A stretch of DNA of 64,000 bases from Blastomussa wellsi (GCA_947652115.1 OX393562.1:3204830-3268829); one strand, 5' to 3'; positions 25,801 through 40,306 are shown, counted from the stretch's first letter. Made by a program: numbers and translations. The notes: generated by a model from the letters alone, not told the origin.

Positions 25801-28087
25801 AACTACTTGTTCGATTTTAGCCTAATTGGTATCGATGGACTCGGCAACTATGCTACATTTTATCTGTGTAAAAAACCGCTTGAACAAATCCCAAATAGTT
25901 GAGAAATAGCACGCTTTTTAAAAGTCGCCAAAATGGCTATTTTTTTGACTTTTTTCTAACGGGGGACCATAGGAAAATTTTCAAAAAATTGAAACTTGTC
26001 CGATTCTAGTCTAATTGGTATGGATGGACTTAGAAGCCATCGCAGTTTTCATCTGAGAAAAAAACCGCTTGAAAAAAGCTCAATTGGCTGAGAAATGACA
26101 CGATTTTAAAAGTTGCCCAAAATGGCCAATTTCATAGGGGGGACCATAGGAAATTTTTCAAAAACGGCCGATCTTTTAGCTCGACTTTGCAAGGCTGTAA
26201 AATTGAAACTACTTGTTCGATTTTAGTTTAATTGGTATCGATGGACTCGGCAACTATCCTAGATTTTAGCTGTGTAAAAAAACGCTTGAAAAAATCTCAA
26301 ATAGCTGAGAAAGAGCACGATTTTGAAAAGTTGCCAAAATGGCTATTTTTTTACTTTTTTCTAAGGGGGAACCATAGGAAAATTTTCAAAAAATTGAAAC
26401 TTGTCCGATTCTAGTCTAATTGGTATGGATGGACTTAGAAGCCATCGCAGTTTACATCTGAGCAAAAAACCGCTTGAAAAAAGCTCAATTGGCTGAGAAA
26501 TGACACGATTTTAAAAGTTGCCCAAAATGGCCAATTTCATAGGGGGGACCATAGGAAATTTTTCAAAAACGGCCGATCTTTTAGCTCGACTTTGCAAGGC
26601 TGTGAAATTGAAACTACTTGTTCGATTTTAGCCTAATTGGTATCGATGGACTCGGAAACTATCCTACATGTTATCTGTGTAAAAAACCGCTTGAACAAAT
26701 CCCAAATAGTTGAGAAATAGCACGCTTTTTAAAAGTCGCCAAAATGGCTATTTTTTTGACTTTTTTCTAACGGGGGACCATAGGAAAATTTTCAAAAAAT
26801 TGAAACTTGTCCGATTCTAGTCTAATTGGTATGGATGGACTTAGAAGCCATCGCAGTTTTCATCTGAGAAAAAAACCGCTTGAAAAAAGCTCAATTGGCT
26901 GAGAAATGACACGATTTTAAAAGTTGCCCAAAATGGCCAATTTCATAGGGGGGACCATAGGAAATTTTTCAAAAACGGCCGATCTTTTAGCTCGACTTTG
27001 CAAGGCTGTGAAATTGAAACTACTTGTTCGATTTTAGCCTAATTGGTATCGATGGACTCGGCAACTATCCTACATTATATCTGTGTAAAAAACCGCTTGA
27101 ACAAATCCCAAATAGTTGAGAAATAGCACGCTTTTTAAAAGTCGCCAAAATGGCTATTTTTTTGATTTTTTTCTAACGGGGGACCATAGGAAAATTTTCA
27201 AAAAATTGAAACTTGTCCGATTCTAGTCTAATTGGTATGGATGGACTTAGAAGCCATCGCAGTTTTCATCTGAGAAAAAAACCGCTTGAAAAAAGCTCAA
27301 TTGGCTGAGAAATGACACGATTTTAAAAGTTGCCCAAAATGGCCAATTTCATAGGGGGGACCGTAGGAAATTTTTCAAAAACGGCCGATCTTTTAGCTCG
27401 ACTTTGCAAGGCTGTGAAATTGAAACTACTTGTTCGATTTTAGTTTAATTGGTATCGATGGACTCGGCAACTATCCTAGATTTTAGCTGTGTAAAAAAAC
27501 GCTTGAAAAAATCTCAAATAGCTGAGAAAGAGCACGATTTTGAAAAGTTGCCAAAATGGCTATTTTTTTGACTTTTTTCTAAGGGGGGACCATAGGAAAA
27601 TTTTCAAAAAATTGAAACTTGTCCGATTCTAGTCTAATTGGTATGGATGGACTTAGAAGCCATCGCAGTTTACATCTGAGCAAAAAACCGCTTGAAAAAA
27701 GCTCAATTGGCTGAGAAATGACACGATTTTAAAAGTTGCCCAAAATGGCCAATTTCATAGGGGGGACCATAGGAAATTTTTCAAAAACGGCCGATCTTTT
27801 AGCTCGACTTTGCAAGGCTGTAAAATTGAAACTACTTGTTCGATTTTAGTTTAATTGGTATCGACGGACTCGGCAACTATCCTAGATTTAAGCTGTGTAA
27901 AAGACTGCTTGAAAAAAATCTCAAATAGCTGAGAAAGAGCACGATTTTGAAAAGTCCCCAAAATGGCTATTTTTTGACTTTTTTCTAAGGGGGGACCATA
28001 GGAAAATTTTCAAAAAATTGAAACTTGTCTGATTCTAGTCTAATTGGTATGGATGGACTTAGAAGCCATCGCAGTTTTCATCTGAGC
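22813..28087 (+). repeat. 5275-bp tandem duplication, copy 1 (13 dimers)
   Basis: Every rare variant I checked recurs exactly 5275 bp downstream: gacctagaagtcatc, tatgctacattt, ggggaaccatagg, catgttatctg, cattatatctg, gggaccgtagg, aaagactgcttg and agtccccaaaa. I found no mismatch between copies in these spot checks. Identity extends to about 28144 against 33419. Before 22813 the two sequences differ (gtcatc against gccatc, gagga against gagca). 5275 is 13 x 405.8 bp. Confidence 0.85.
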
Positions 28088-31000
28088 AAAAAACCGCTTG
28101 AAAAAAGCTCAATTGGCTGAGAAATGACACGATTTTAAAAGTTGCCCAAAATGGCCAATTTCATAGGGGGGACCATAGGAAATTTTTCAAAAACGGCCGA
28201 TCTTTTAGCTCGACTTTGCAAGGCTGTAAAATTGAAACTACTTGTTCGATTTTAGTTTAATTGGTATCGATGGACTCGGCAACTATCCTAAATTTTAGCT
28301 GTTTAAAAAACCGCTTGAAAAAATCTCAAATAGCTGAGAAGGAGCACGATTTTTAAAAGTTGCAAAAATGGCTATTTTTTGACTTTTTTCTAAGGGGGGA
28401 CCATAGGAAAATTTTCAAAAAATTGAAACTTGTCCGATTCTAGTCTAATTGGTATGGATGGACCTAGAAGTCATCGCAGTTTTCATCTGAGCAAAAAACC
28501 GCTTGAAAAAAGCTCAATTGGCTGAGAAATGACACGATTTTAAAAGTTGCCCAAAATGGCCAATTTCATAGGGGGGACCATAGGAAATTTTTCAAAAACG
28601 GCCGATCTTTTAGCTCGACTTTGCAAGGCTGTAAAATTGAAACTACTTGTTCGATTTTAGTTTAATTGGTATCGATGGACTCGGCAATTATCCTAGATTT
28701 TACCTGTGTAAAAAAACGCTTGAAAAAATCTCAAACAGCTGAGAAAGAGCACGATTTTGAAAAGTTGCCAAAATGGCTATTTTTTGACTTTTTTCTAAGG
28801 GGGGACCATAGGAAAATTTTCAAAAAATTGAAACTTGTCCGATTCTAGTCTAATTGGTATGGATGGACTTAGAAGCCATCGCAGTTTTCATCTGAGCAAA
28901 AAACCGCTTGAAAAAAGCTCAATTGGCTGAGAAATGACACGATTTTAAAAGGTGCCCAAAATGGCCAATTTCGTAGGGGGGACCATAGGAAACTTTTCAA
29001 AAACGGCCGATCTTTTAGCTCGACTTTGCAAGGCTGTAAAATTGAAACTACTTGTTCCATTTTAGCCTAATTGGTATCGATGGACTCGGCAACTATCCTA
29101 AATTTTATCTGTGTAAAAAACCGCTTGAAAAAATCCCAAATAGTTGAGAAATAGCACGATTTTTAAAAGTCTCCAAAATGGCTATTTTTTTGACTTTTTT
29201 CTAAGGGGGGACCATAGGAAAATTTTCAAAAAATTGAAACTTGTCCGATTCTAGTCTAATTGGTATGGATGGACTTAGAAGCCATCGCAGTTTTCATCTG
29301 AGCAAAAAACCGCTTGAAAAAAGCTCAATTGGCTGAGAAATGACACGATTTTAAAAGTTGCCCAAAATGGCCAATTTCATAGGGGGGACCATAGGAAATT
29401 TTTCAAAAACGGCCGATCTTTTAGCTCGACTTTGCAAGGCTGTGAAATTGAAACTACTTGTTCGATTTTAGCCTAATTGGTATCGATGGACTCGGCAACT
29501 ATCCTACATTTTATCTGTGTAAAAAACCGCTTGAACAAATCCCAAATAGTTGAGAAATAGCACGCTTTTTAAAAGTCGCCAAAATGGCTATTTTTTTGAC
29601 TTTTTTCTAACGGGGGACCATAGGAAAATTTTCAAAAAATTGAAACTTGTCCGATTCTAGTCTAATTGGTATGGATGGACTTAGAAGCCATCGCAGTTTT
29701 CATCTGAGAAAAAAACCGCTTGAAAAAAGCTCAATTGGCTGAGAAATGACACGATTTTAAAAGTTGCCCAAAATGGCCAATTTCATAGGGGGGACCATAG
29801 GAAATTTTTCAAAAACGGCCGATCTTTTAGCTCGACTTTGCAAGGCTGTAAAATTGAAACTACTTGTTCGATTTTAGTTTAATTGGTATCGACGGACTCG
29901 GCAACTATCCTAGATTCAAGCTGTGTAAAAAACCGCTTGAAAAAAATCTCAAATAGCTGAGAAAGAGCACGATTTTGAAAAGTTGATAAAATGGCTATTT
30001 TTTGACTTTTTTCTAAGGGGGGACCATAGGAAAATTTTCAAAAAATTGAAACTTGTCCGATTCTAGTCTAATTGGTATGGATGGACTTAGAAGCCATCGC
30101 AGTTTTCATCTGAGCAAAAAACCGCTTGAAAACAGCTCAATTGGCTGAGAAATGACACGATTTTAAAAGTTGCCCAAAATGGCCAATTTCGTAGGGTGGA
30201 CCATAGGAAATTTTTAAAAAACGGCCGATCTTTTAGCTCGACTTTGCAAGGCTGTGAAATTGAAACTACTTGTTCGATTTTAGCCTAATTGGTATCGATG
30301 GACTCGGCAACTATCTTAAATTTTATCTGTGTAAAAAACCGCTTGAAAAAATCCCAAATAGTTGAGAAATAGCACGATTTTTAAAAGTCTCCAAAATGGC
30401 TATTTTTTTGACTTTTTTCTAAGGGGGGACCATAGGAAAATTTTCAAAAAATTGAAACTTGTCCGATTCTAGTCTAATTGGTATGGATGGACTTAGAAGC
30501 CATCGCAGTTTTCATCTGAGAAAAAAACCGCTTGAAAAAAGCTCAATTGGCTGAGAAATGACACGATTTTAAAAGTTGCCCAAAATGGCCAATTTCATAG
30601 GGGGGACCATAGGAAATTTTTCAAAAACGGCCGATCTTTTAGCTCGACTTTGCAAGGCTGTGAAATTGAAACTACTTGTTCGATTTTAGCCTAATTGGTA
30701 TCGATGGACTCGGCAACTATCCTACATTTTATCTGTGTAAAAAACCGCTTGAACAAATCCCAAATAGTTGAGAAATAGCACGCTTTTTAAAAGTCGCCAA
30801 AATGGCTATTTTTTTGACTTTTTTCTAACGGGGGACCATAGGAAAATTTTCAAAAAATTGAAACTTGTCCGATTCTAGTCTAATTGGTATGGATGGACTT
30901 AGAAGCCATCGCAGTTTTCATCTGAGCAAAAAACCGCTTGAAAAAAGCTCAATTGGCTGAGAAATGACACGATTTTAAAAGTTGCCCAAAATGGCCAATT

Positions 31001-33362
31001 TCATAGGGGGGACCATAGGAAATTTTTCAAAAACGGCCGATCTTTTAGCTCGACTTTGCAAGGCTGTGAAATTGAAACTACTTGTTCGATTTTAGCCTAA
31101 TTGGTATCGATGGACTCGGCAACTATGCTACATTTTATCTGTGTAAAAAACCGCTTGAACAAATCCCAAATAGTTGAGAAATAGCACGCTTTTTAAAAGT
31201 CGCCAAAATGGCTATTTTTTTGACTTTTTTCTAACGGGGGACCATAGGAAAATTTTCAAAAAATTGAAACTTGTCCGATTCTAGTCTAATTGGTATGGAT
31301 GGACTTAGAAGCCATCGCAGTTTTCATCTGAGAAAAAAACCGCTTGAAAAAAGCTCAATTGGCTGAGAAATGACACGATTTTAAAAGTTGCCCAAAATGG
31401 CCAATTTCATAGGGGGGACCATAGGAAATTTTTCAAAAACGGCCGATCTTTTAGCTCGACTTTGCAAGGCTGTAAAATTGAAACTACTTGTTCGATTTTA
31501 GTTTAATTGGTATCGATGGACTCGGCAACTATCCTAGATTTTAGCTGTGTAAAAAAACGCTTGAAAAAATCTCAAATAGCTGAGAAAGAGCACGATTTTG
31601 AAAAGTTGCCAAAATGGCTATTTTTTTACTTTTTTCTAAGGGGGAACCATAGGAAAATTTTCAAAAAATTGAAACTTGTCCGATTCTAGTCTAATTGGTA
31701 TGGATGGACTTAGAAGCCATCGCAGTTTACATCTGAGCAAAAAACCGCTTGAAAAAAGCTCAATTGGCTGAGAAATGACACGATTTTAAAAGTTGCCCAA
31801 AATGGCCAATTTCATAGGGGGGACCATAGGAAATTTTTCAAAAACGGCCGATCTTTTAGCTCGACTTTGCAAGGCTGTGAAATTGAAACTACTTGTTCGA
31901 TTTTAGCCTAATTGGTATCGATGGACTCGGAAACTATCCTACATGTTATCTGTGTAAAAAACCGCTTGAACAAATCCCAAATAGTTGAGAAATAGCACGC
32001 TTTTTAAAAGTCGCCAAAATGGCTATTTTTTTGACTTTTTTCTAACGGGGGACCATAGGAAAATTTTCAAAAAATTGAAACTTGTCCGATTCTAGTCTAA
32101 TTGGTATGGATGGACTTAGAAGCCATCGCAGTTTTCATCTGAGAAAAAAACCGCTTGAAAAAAGCTCAATTGGCTGAGAAATGACACGATTTTAAAAGTT
32201 GCCCAAAATGGCCAATTTCATAGGGGGGACCATAGGAAATTTTTCAAAAACGGCCGATCTTTTAGCTCGACTTTGCAAGGCTGTGAAATTGAAACTACTT
32301 GTTCGATTTTAGCCTAATTGGTATCGATGGACTCGGCAACTATCCTACATTATATCTGTGTAAAAAACCGCTTGAACAAATCCCAAATAGTTGAGAAATA
32401 GCACGCTTTTTAAAAGTCGCCAAAATGGCTATTTTTTTGATTTTTTTCTAACGGGGGACCATAGGAAAATTTTCAAAAAATTGAAACTTGTCCGATTCTA
32501 GTCTAATTGGTATGGATGGACTTAGAAGCCATCGCAGTTTTCATCTGAGAAAAAAACCGCTTGAAAAAAGCTCAATTGGCTGAGAAATGACACGATTTTA
32601 AAAGTTGCCCAAAATGGCCAATTTCATAGGGGGGACCGTAGGAAATTTTTCAAAAACGGCCGATCTTTTAGCTCGACTTTGCAAGGCTGTGAAATTGAAA
32701 CTACTTGTTCGATTTTAGTTTAATTGGTATCGATGGACTCGGCAACTATCCTAGATTTTAGCTGTGTAAAAAAACGCTTGAAAAAATCTCAAATAGCTGA
32801 GAAAGAGCACGATTTTGAAAAGTTGCCAAAATGGCTATTTTTTTGACTTTTTTCTAAGGGGGGACCATAGGAAAATTTTCAAAAAATTGAAACTTGTCCG
32901 ATTCTAGTCTAATTGGTATGGATGGACTTAGAAGCCATCGCAGTTTACATCTGAGCAAAAAACCGCTTGAAAAAAGCTCAATTGGCTGAGAAATGACACG
33001 ATTTTAAAAGTTGCCCAAAATGGCCAATTTCATAGGGGGGACCATAGGAAATTTTTCAAAAACGGCCGATCTTTTAGCTCGACTTTGCAAGGCTGTAAAA
33101 TTGAAACTACTTGTTCGATTTTAGTTTAATTGGTATCGACGGACTCGGCAACTATCCTAGATTTAAGCTGTGTAAAAGACTGCTTGAAAAAAATCTCAAA
33201 TAGCTGAGAAAGAGCACGATTTTGAAAAGTCCCCAAAATGGCTATTTTTTGACTTTTTTCTAAGGGGGGACCATAGGAAAATTTTCAAAAAATTGAAACT
33301 TGTCTGATTCTAGTCTAATTGGTATGGATGGACTTAGAAGCCATCGCAGTTTTCATCTGAGC
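28088..33362 (+). repeat. 5275-bp tandem duplication, copy 2 (13 dimers)
   Basis: Second copy of the 5275-bp block, apparently identical to the first. Given the heterogeneity among neighbouring dimers, this must be a very recent amplification, or an assembly duplication. The end is placed where the block repeats its own beginning. The first mismatch after it is taaaagttggcc at about 33420. Confidence 0.85.
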
Positions 33363-35843
33363 AAAAAACCGCTTGAAAAAAGCTCAATTGGCTGAGAAAT
33401 GACACGATTTTAAAAGTTGGCCAAAATGGCCAATTTCATAGGGGGGACCATAGAAAATTTTTCAAAAACGGCCGATCTTTTAGCTCGACTTTGCAAGGCT
33501 GTAAAATTGAAACTACTTGTTCGATTTAAGTTTAATTGGTATCGACGGACTCGGCAAGTATCCTAGATTTAAGCTGTGTAAAAAACCGCTTGAAAAAAAT
33601 CTCAAATAGCTGAGAAAGAGCACGATTTTGAAAAGTCGATAAAATGGCTATTTTTTGACTTTTTTCTAAGGGGGGACCATAGGAAAATTTTCAAAAAATT
33701 GAAACTTGTCCGATTCTAGTCTAATTGGTATGGATGGACTTAGAAGCCATCGCAGTTTTCATCTGAGCAAAAAACCGCTTGAAAAAAGCTCAATTGGCTG
33801 AGAAATGACACGATTTTAAAAGTTGCCCAAAATGGCCAATTTCATAGGGGGGACCATAGAAAATTTTTCAAAAACGGCCGATCTTTTAGCTCGACTTTGC
33901 AAGGCTGTAAAATTGAAACTACTTGTTCGATTTTAGTTTAATTGGTATCAATGGACTCGGCAACTATCGTAAATTCTAGCTGTGTAAAAAACCGCTTGAA
34001 AAAATCTCAAATAGCTGAGAAAGAGCACGATTTTTAAAAGTCGCCAAAATGGCTATTTTTTGACTTTTTTCTAAGGGGGGACCATAGGAAAATTTTCAAA
34101 AAATTGAAACTTGTCCGATTCTAGTCTTATTGGTATGGATGGACTTAGAAGTCATCGCAGTTTTCATCTGAGCAAAAAACCGCTTGAAAAAAGCTCAATT
34201 GGCTGAGAAATGACACGATTTTAAAAGTTGCCCAAAATGGCCAATTTCATAGGGGGGGACCATAGGAAATTTTTCAAAAACGGCCGATCTTTTAGCTCGA
34301 CTTTGCAAGGCTGTAAAATTGAAACTACTTGTTCGATTTTAGTTTAATTGGTATCGATGGACTCGGCAACTATCCTAGATTTTATCTGTTTAAAAAACCG
34401 CTTGAATAAATCTCAAATAGCTGAGAAAGAGCACGATTTTTAAAAGTTGCCAAAATGGCTATTTTTTGACTTTTTTTTAAGGGGGGACCATAGGAAAATT
34501 TTCAAAAAATTGAAACTTGTCCGATTCTAGTCTAATTGGTATGGATGGACTTAGAAGCCATCCCAGTTTTCATCTGAGCAAAAAACCGCTTGAAAAAAGC
34601 TCAATTGGCTGAGAAATGACACGATTTTAAAAGTTGCCCAAAATGGCCAATTTCATAGGGGGGACCATAGGAAATTTTTCAAAAACGCCCGATCTTTTAG
34701 CTCGACTTTGCAAGGCTGTAAAATTGAAACTACTTGTTCGATTTTAGCCTAATTGGTATCGATGAACTCGGCAACTATCCTAGATTTTATCTGGGTTAAA
34801 ATCGGCATGAAAAAATTTCAAATGGCTGAGAAAGAGCACGATTTTGAAAAGTCGCCAAAATGGCTATTTTTTGACTTTTTTCTAAGGGGGGACAATAGGA
34901 AAATTTTCAAAAAATTGAAACTTGTCCGATTCTAGTCTAATTGGTATGGATGGACTTAGAAGCCATCGCAGTTTTCATCTGAGCAAAAAACCGCTTGAAA
35001 AAAGCTCAATTGGCTGAGAAATGACACGATTTTAAAAGTTGCCCAAAATGGCCAATTTCATAGGGGGGACCATAGGAAATTTTTCAAAAACGGTCGATCT
35101 TTTAGCTCGACTTTGCAAGGCTGTAAAATTGAAACTACTTGTTCGATTTTAGCCTAATTGGTATCGATGAACTCGGCAACTATCCTAGATTTTATCTGTG
35201 TTAAAATCCGCATGAAAAAATTTAAATGGCTGAGAAAGAGCACGATTTTGAAAAGTCGCCAAAATGGTATTTTTTGACTTTTTTCTAAGGGGGGACCATA
35301 GGAAAATTTTCAAAAAATTGAAACTTGTCCGATTCTAGTCTAATTGGTATGGATGGACTTAGAAGCCATCGCAGTTTTCATCTGAGCAAAAAACCGCTTG
35401 AAAAAAGCTCAATTGGCTGAGGAATGACACGATTTTAAAAGTTGCCCAAAATGGCCAATTTCATAGGGGGGACCATAGGAAATTTTTCAAAAACGGCCGA
35501 TCTTTTAGCTCGACTTTGCAAGGCTGTAAAATTGAAACTACTTGTTCGATTTTAGCCTAATTTGTATCGATGAACTCGGCAACTATCCTAGATTTTACCT
35601 GTGTAAAAACCCGCTTGAAAAAATCTCAAATAGCTGAGAAATAGCACGATTTTGAAAAGTCGCCAAAATGGCTATTTTTTGACTTTTTTCTAAGGGGGGA
35701 CCATAGGAAAATTTTCAAAAAATTGAAACTTGTCCGATTCTAGTCTAATTGGTATGGATGGACTTAGAAGTCATCGCAGTTTTCATCTGAGCAAAAAACC
35801 GCTTGAAAAAAGCTCAATTGGCTGAGAAATGACACGATTTTAA

Positions 35844-38497
35844 AAGTTGCCCAAAATTGCCAATTTCATAGGGGGGACCATAGGAAATTATTCAAAAACG
35901 GCCGATCTTTTAGCTCGACTTTGCAAGGCTGTGAAATTGAAACTACTTGTTCGATTTTAGCCTAATTGGTATCGATGAACTCGGCAACTATCCTAAATTT
36001 TATCTGTTTAAAAACCCGCTTGAAAAAATCTCAAATAGCTGAGAAATAGCACGATTTTGAAAAGTCGTTAAAATGGCTATTTTTTTGACTTTTTTCTAAG
36101 GGGGGACCATAGGAAAATTTTCAAAAAATTGAAACTTGTCCGATTCTAGTCTAATTGGTATGGATGGACTTAGAAGTCATCGCAGTTTTCATCTGAGCAA
36201 AAAACCGCTTGAAAAAAGCTCAATTGGCTGAGAAATGACACGATTTTAAAAGTTGCCCAAAATGGTCAATTTCATAGGGGGGACCATAGGAAATTTTTCA
36301 AAAACGGCCGATCTTTTAGCTCGACTTTGCAAGGCTGTAAAATTGAAACTACTTGTTCGATTTTAGTTTAATTGGTATCGGTGGACTCGGCAACTACCCT
36401 AAATTTTAGCTGTTTAGAAAACCGCTTGAAAAAATCTCAAATAGCTGAGAAAGAGCACGATTTTTAAAAGTTGCCAAAATGGCTATTTTTTGACTTTTTT
36501 CTAAGGGGGGACCAAAGGAAAATTTTCAAAAAATTGAAACTTGTCCGATTCTAGTCTAATTGGTATGGATGGACTTAGAAGCCATCCCATTTTTCATCTG
36601 AGCAAAAAACCGCTTGAAAAAAGCTCAATTGGCTGAGAAATGACACGATTTTAAAAGTTGCCCAAAATGACCAATTTCATAGGGGGGACCATAGGAAATT
36701 TTTCAAAAACGGCCGATCTTTTAGCTCGACTTTGCAAGGCTGTAAAATTGAAACTACTTTTTCGATTTTAGCCTAATTGGTATCGATGAACTCGGCAACT
36801 ATCCTAGATTTTATCTGTGTTAAAATCTGCATGAAAAAATCTCAAATGGCTGAGAAAGAGCACGATTTTGAAAAGTCGCCAAAATGGCTATTTTTTGACT
36901 TTTTTCTAAGGGGGGACCATAGGAAAATTTTCAAAAAATTGAAACTTGTCCGATTCTAGTCTAATTGGTATGGATGGACTTAGAAGCCATCGCAGTTTTC
37001 ATCTGAGCAAAAAACCGCTTGAAAAAAGCTCAATTGGCTGAGAAATGACACGATTTTAAAAGTTGCCCAAAATGGCCAATTTCATAGGGGGGACCATAGG
37101 AAATTTTTCAAAAACGGCCGATCTTTTAGCTCGACTTTGCAAGGCTGTAAAATTGAAACTACTTGTTCGATTTTAGCCTAATTGGTATGGATGGACTCGG
37201 GAGCTATCCTAAATTTTATCTGTGTAAAAAACCGCTTGAAAAAATCTTAAATAGTTGAGAAATTGCACGATTTTTAAAAGTCGCCAAAATGGCTATTTTT
37301 TTGACTTTTTTCTAAGGGGGGACCATAGGAAAATTTTCAAAAAATTGAAACTTGTCCGATTCTAGTCTAATTGGTATGGATGGACTTAGAAGCCATCGCA
37401 GTTTTCATCTGAGCAAAAAACCGCTTGAAAAAAGCTCAATTGGCTGAGAAATGACACGATTTTAAAAGTTGCCCAAAATGGCCAATTTCATAGGGGGGAC
37501 CATAGGAAATTTTTCAAAAACGGCCGATCTTTTAGCTCAACTTTGCAAGGCTGTAAAATTGAAACTGCTTGTTCGATTTTAGCCTAATTGGTATGGATGG
37601 ACTCGGGAGCTATCCTACATTTTATCTGTGTAAAAAACCGCTTGAAAAAATCTAAAAATAGCTGAGAAATAGCACGATTTTGAAAAGTCGCCAAAATGGC
37701 TATTTTTTGACTTTTTTCTAAGGGGGGACCATAGGAAAATTTTCAAAAAATTGAAACTTGTCCGATTCTAGTCTAATTGGTATGGATGGACTTAGAAGCC
37801 ATCGCAGTTTTCATCTGAGCAAAAAACCGCTTGAAAAAAGCTCAATTGGCTGAGAAATGACACGATTTTAAAAGTTGCCCAAAATGGCCAATTTCATAGG
37901 GGGGACCATAGGAAATTTTTCAAAAACGGCCGATCTTTTAGCTCGACTTTGCATAGAGGCAAAATTGAAACTACTTGTTAAATTTTAGCCTGATTGGTAT
38001 CGATGGACTCGGGAACTATCTTACATTTTATCTGTGTAAAAAACCGCTTGAAAAAATCTCAAATAGCTGAGAAATAGCACGATTTTGAAAAGTCGCCAAA
38101 ATGGCTATTTTTTGACTTTTTTCTAAGGGGGGACCATAGGAAAATTTTCAAAAAATTGAAACTTGTCCGATTCTAGTCTAATAGTATGGATGGACTTAGA
38201 AGCCATCGCAGTTTTCATCTGAGCAAAAAACCGTTTGAAAAAAGCTCAATTGGCTGAGAAATGACACGATTTTAAAAGTTGCCCAAAATGGCCAATTTCA
38301 TAGGGGGGACCATAGAAAATTTTTCAAAAACGGCCGATCTTTTAGCTCGACTTTGCAAGGCCTTAAAATTGAAACTACTTGTTCGATTTTAGTTTAATTG
38401 GTATCGATGGACTCGGCAACTATCCTAGATTTAAGCTGTGTAAATTACTTCTTGAAAAAATCTCAAATAGCTGAGAAAAAGCACGATTTTTAAAAGT
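35844..38497 (+). repeat. Approx. 6.08-kb higher-order repeat, copy 1 (visible part)
   Basis: Marker variants include cccaaaattgcc, agtcgttaaaatgg (36064), the ggaccaaaggaaa variant, gccatcccatttttc, gcatgaaaaaatctc, ggactcgggagc and gcatagaggcaaaattg (37951). The series recurs in the same order at an offset of 9044, which is 6077 after subtracting the 2967-bp inserted element, or 15 dimers. Confidence 0.75.
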
Positions 38498-39569
38498 CGC
38501 CAAAATGGCTATTTTTTGACTTTTTTCTAAGGGGGGACCATAGGAAAATTTTCAAAAAATTGAAACTTGTCCGATTCTAGTCTAATTGGTATGGATGGAC
38601 TTAGAAGCCATCGCAGTTTTCATCTGAGGAAAAAACCGCTTGAAAAAAGCTCAATTGGCTGAGAAATGACACGATTTTAAAAGTTGCCCAAAATGGCCAA
38701 TTTCATAGGGGGGACCATAGAAAATTTTTCAAAAACGGCCGATCTTTTAGCTCGACTTTGCAAGGCTGTCAAATTGAAACTACTTGTTCGATTTTAGTTT
38801 AATTGGTATCGATGGACTCGGCAACTATCCTAGATTTAAGCTGTGTAAATTACTTCTTGAAAAAATCTCAAATAGCTGAGAAAAAGCACGATTTTTAAAA
38901 GTCGCCAAAATGGCTATTTTTTGACTTTTTTCTAAGGGGGGACAATAGGAAAATTTTCAAAAAATTGAAACTTGTCCGATTCTAGTCTAATTGGTATGGA
39001 TGGACTTAGAAGTCATCGCAGTTTTCATCTGAGCAAAAAATCGCTTGAAAAAAGCTCAATTGGCTGAGAAATGACACGATTTTAAAAGTTGCCCAAAATG
39101 GCCAATTTCATAGGGGGGACCATAGGAAATTTTTCAAAAACGGCCGATCTTTTAGCTCGACTTTGCAAGGCTGTAAAATTGAAACTACTTGTTCGATTTT
39201 AGCCTAATTGGTATCGATGGACTCGGCAACTATCCTAGATTTTATCTGGGTTAAAATCGGCATGAAAAAATTTCAAATGGCTGAGAAAGAGCACGATTTT
39301 GAAAAGTCGCCAAAATGGCTATTTTTTGACTTTTTTCTAAGGGGGGACAATAGGAAAATTTTCAAAAAATTGAAACTTGTCCGATTCTAGTGTAATTGGT
39401 ATGGATGGACTTAGAAGTCATCGCAGTTTTCATCTGAGCAAAAAATCGCTTGAAAAAAGCTCAATTGGCTGAGAAATGACACGATTTTAAAAGTTGCCCA
39501 AAATGGCCAATTTCATAGGGGGGACCATAGGAAATTTTTCAAAAACGGCCGATCTTTTAGCTCGACTTT
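37951..39569 (+). repeat. 1619-bp tandem duplication, copy 1 (contains empty site)
   Basis: Four dimers beginning at gcatagaggcaaaattg, repeated from 39570. The position homologous to the insertion is 38497/38498, where the sequence reads tttttaaaagtcgccaaaatgg without interruption. This gives a direct pre-integration reference for the element at 40117-43083. Confidence 0.85.
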
Positions 39570-40116
39570 GCATAGAGGCAAAATTGAAACTACTTGTTAA
39601 ATTTTAGCCTGATTGGTATCGATGGACTCGGGAACTATCTTACATTTTATCTGTGTAAAAAACCGCTTGAAAAAATCTCAAATAGCTGAGAAATAGCACG
39701 ATTTTGAAAAGTCGCCAAAATGGCTATTTTTTGACTTTTTTCTAAGGGGGGACCATAGGAAAATTTTCAAAAAATTGAAACTTGTCCGATTCTAGTCTAA
39801 TAGTATGGATGGACTTAGAAGCCATCGCAGTTTTCATCTGAGCAAAAAACCGTTTGAAAAAAGCTCAATTGGCTGAGAAATGACACGATTTTAAAAGTTG
39901 CCCAAAATGGCCAATTTCATAGGGGGGACCATAGAAAATTTTTCAAAAACGGCCGATCTTTTAGCTCGACTTTGCAAGGCCTTAAAATTGAAACTACTTG
40001 TTCGATTTTAGTTTAATTGGTATCGATGGACTCGGCAACTATCCTAGATTTAAGCTGTGTAAATTACTTCTTGAAAAAATCTCAAATAGCTGAGAAAAAG
40101 CACGATTTTTAAAAGT

Positions 40117-40175
40117 AGTCTATTCTCACCTGTCTCCCTCACGCCTATTGTTGAGTATGGGCACCAACAGTCTCG
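40117..40175 (-). repeat. Split direct repeat B2 (3' end of element)
   Basis: 59 bp, identical to B1. It adjoins the satellite after tttttaaaagt. The first three bases, agt, repeat the last three of the flank, so the exact boundary can be drawn either side of one AGT. Confidence 0.9.
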
Positions 40176-40306
40176 ATCTGTTGACTAATATAATCCTAAT
40201 ATAAAACTGAGGTGGGTAGGGCGGGAAAAAGCCACAGAAACGAGACCTGAGAAGGATAGGCGTAAAAGGAAACGAATGAGAACGGTCAACATGTTGAATA
40301 TAAACT
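40176..40306. other. Spacer between A2 and B2
   Basis: Unique 131-bp segment. In PAT/Ngaro-like elements the corresponding short segment between A2 and B2 is non-coding and takes part in making the terminal repeats during reverse transcription. It shares no visible similarity with the gag leader beyond the A repeat. Confidence 0.5.

Larger units (their letters stand above)
1..40116 (+). repeat. Satellite array, left part (405-bp A/B dimer)
   Basis: This is uninterrupted head-to-tail satellite. Each 405-bp unit has monomer A (begins atcgatggactcgg, 188 bp) followed by monomer B (begins atggatggacttag, 217 bp). The array is already in progress at base 1, inside an A monomer. All units lie in the same orientation. 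Variation is mostly single substitutions, changes in T-run length (6 to 8 T before the gacttttt block) and small indels, and these variants recur in blocks that define higher-order repeats. I see no gene, tRNA, rRNA or other mobile element here. A role as centromeric or pericentromeric satellite is an inference from structure only. Confidence 0.97.
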
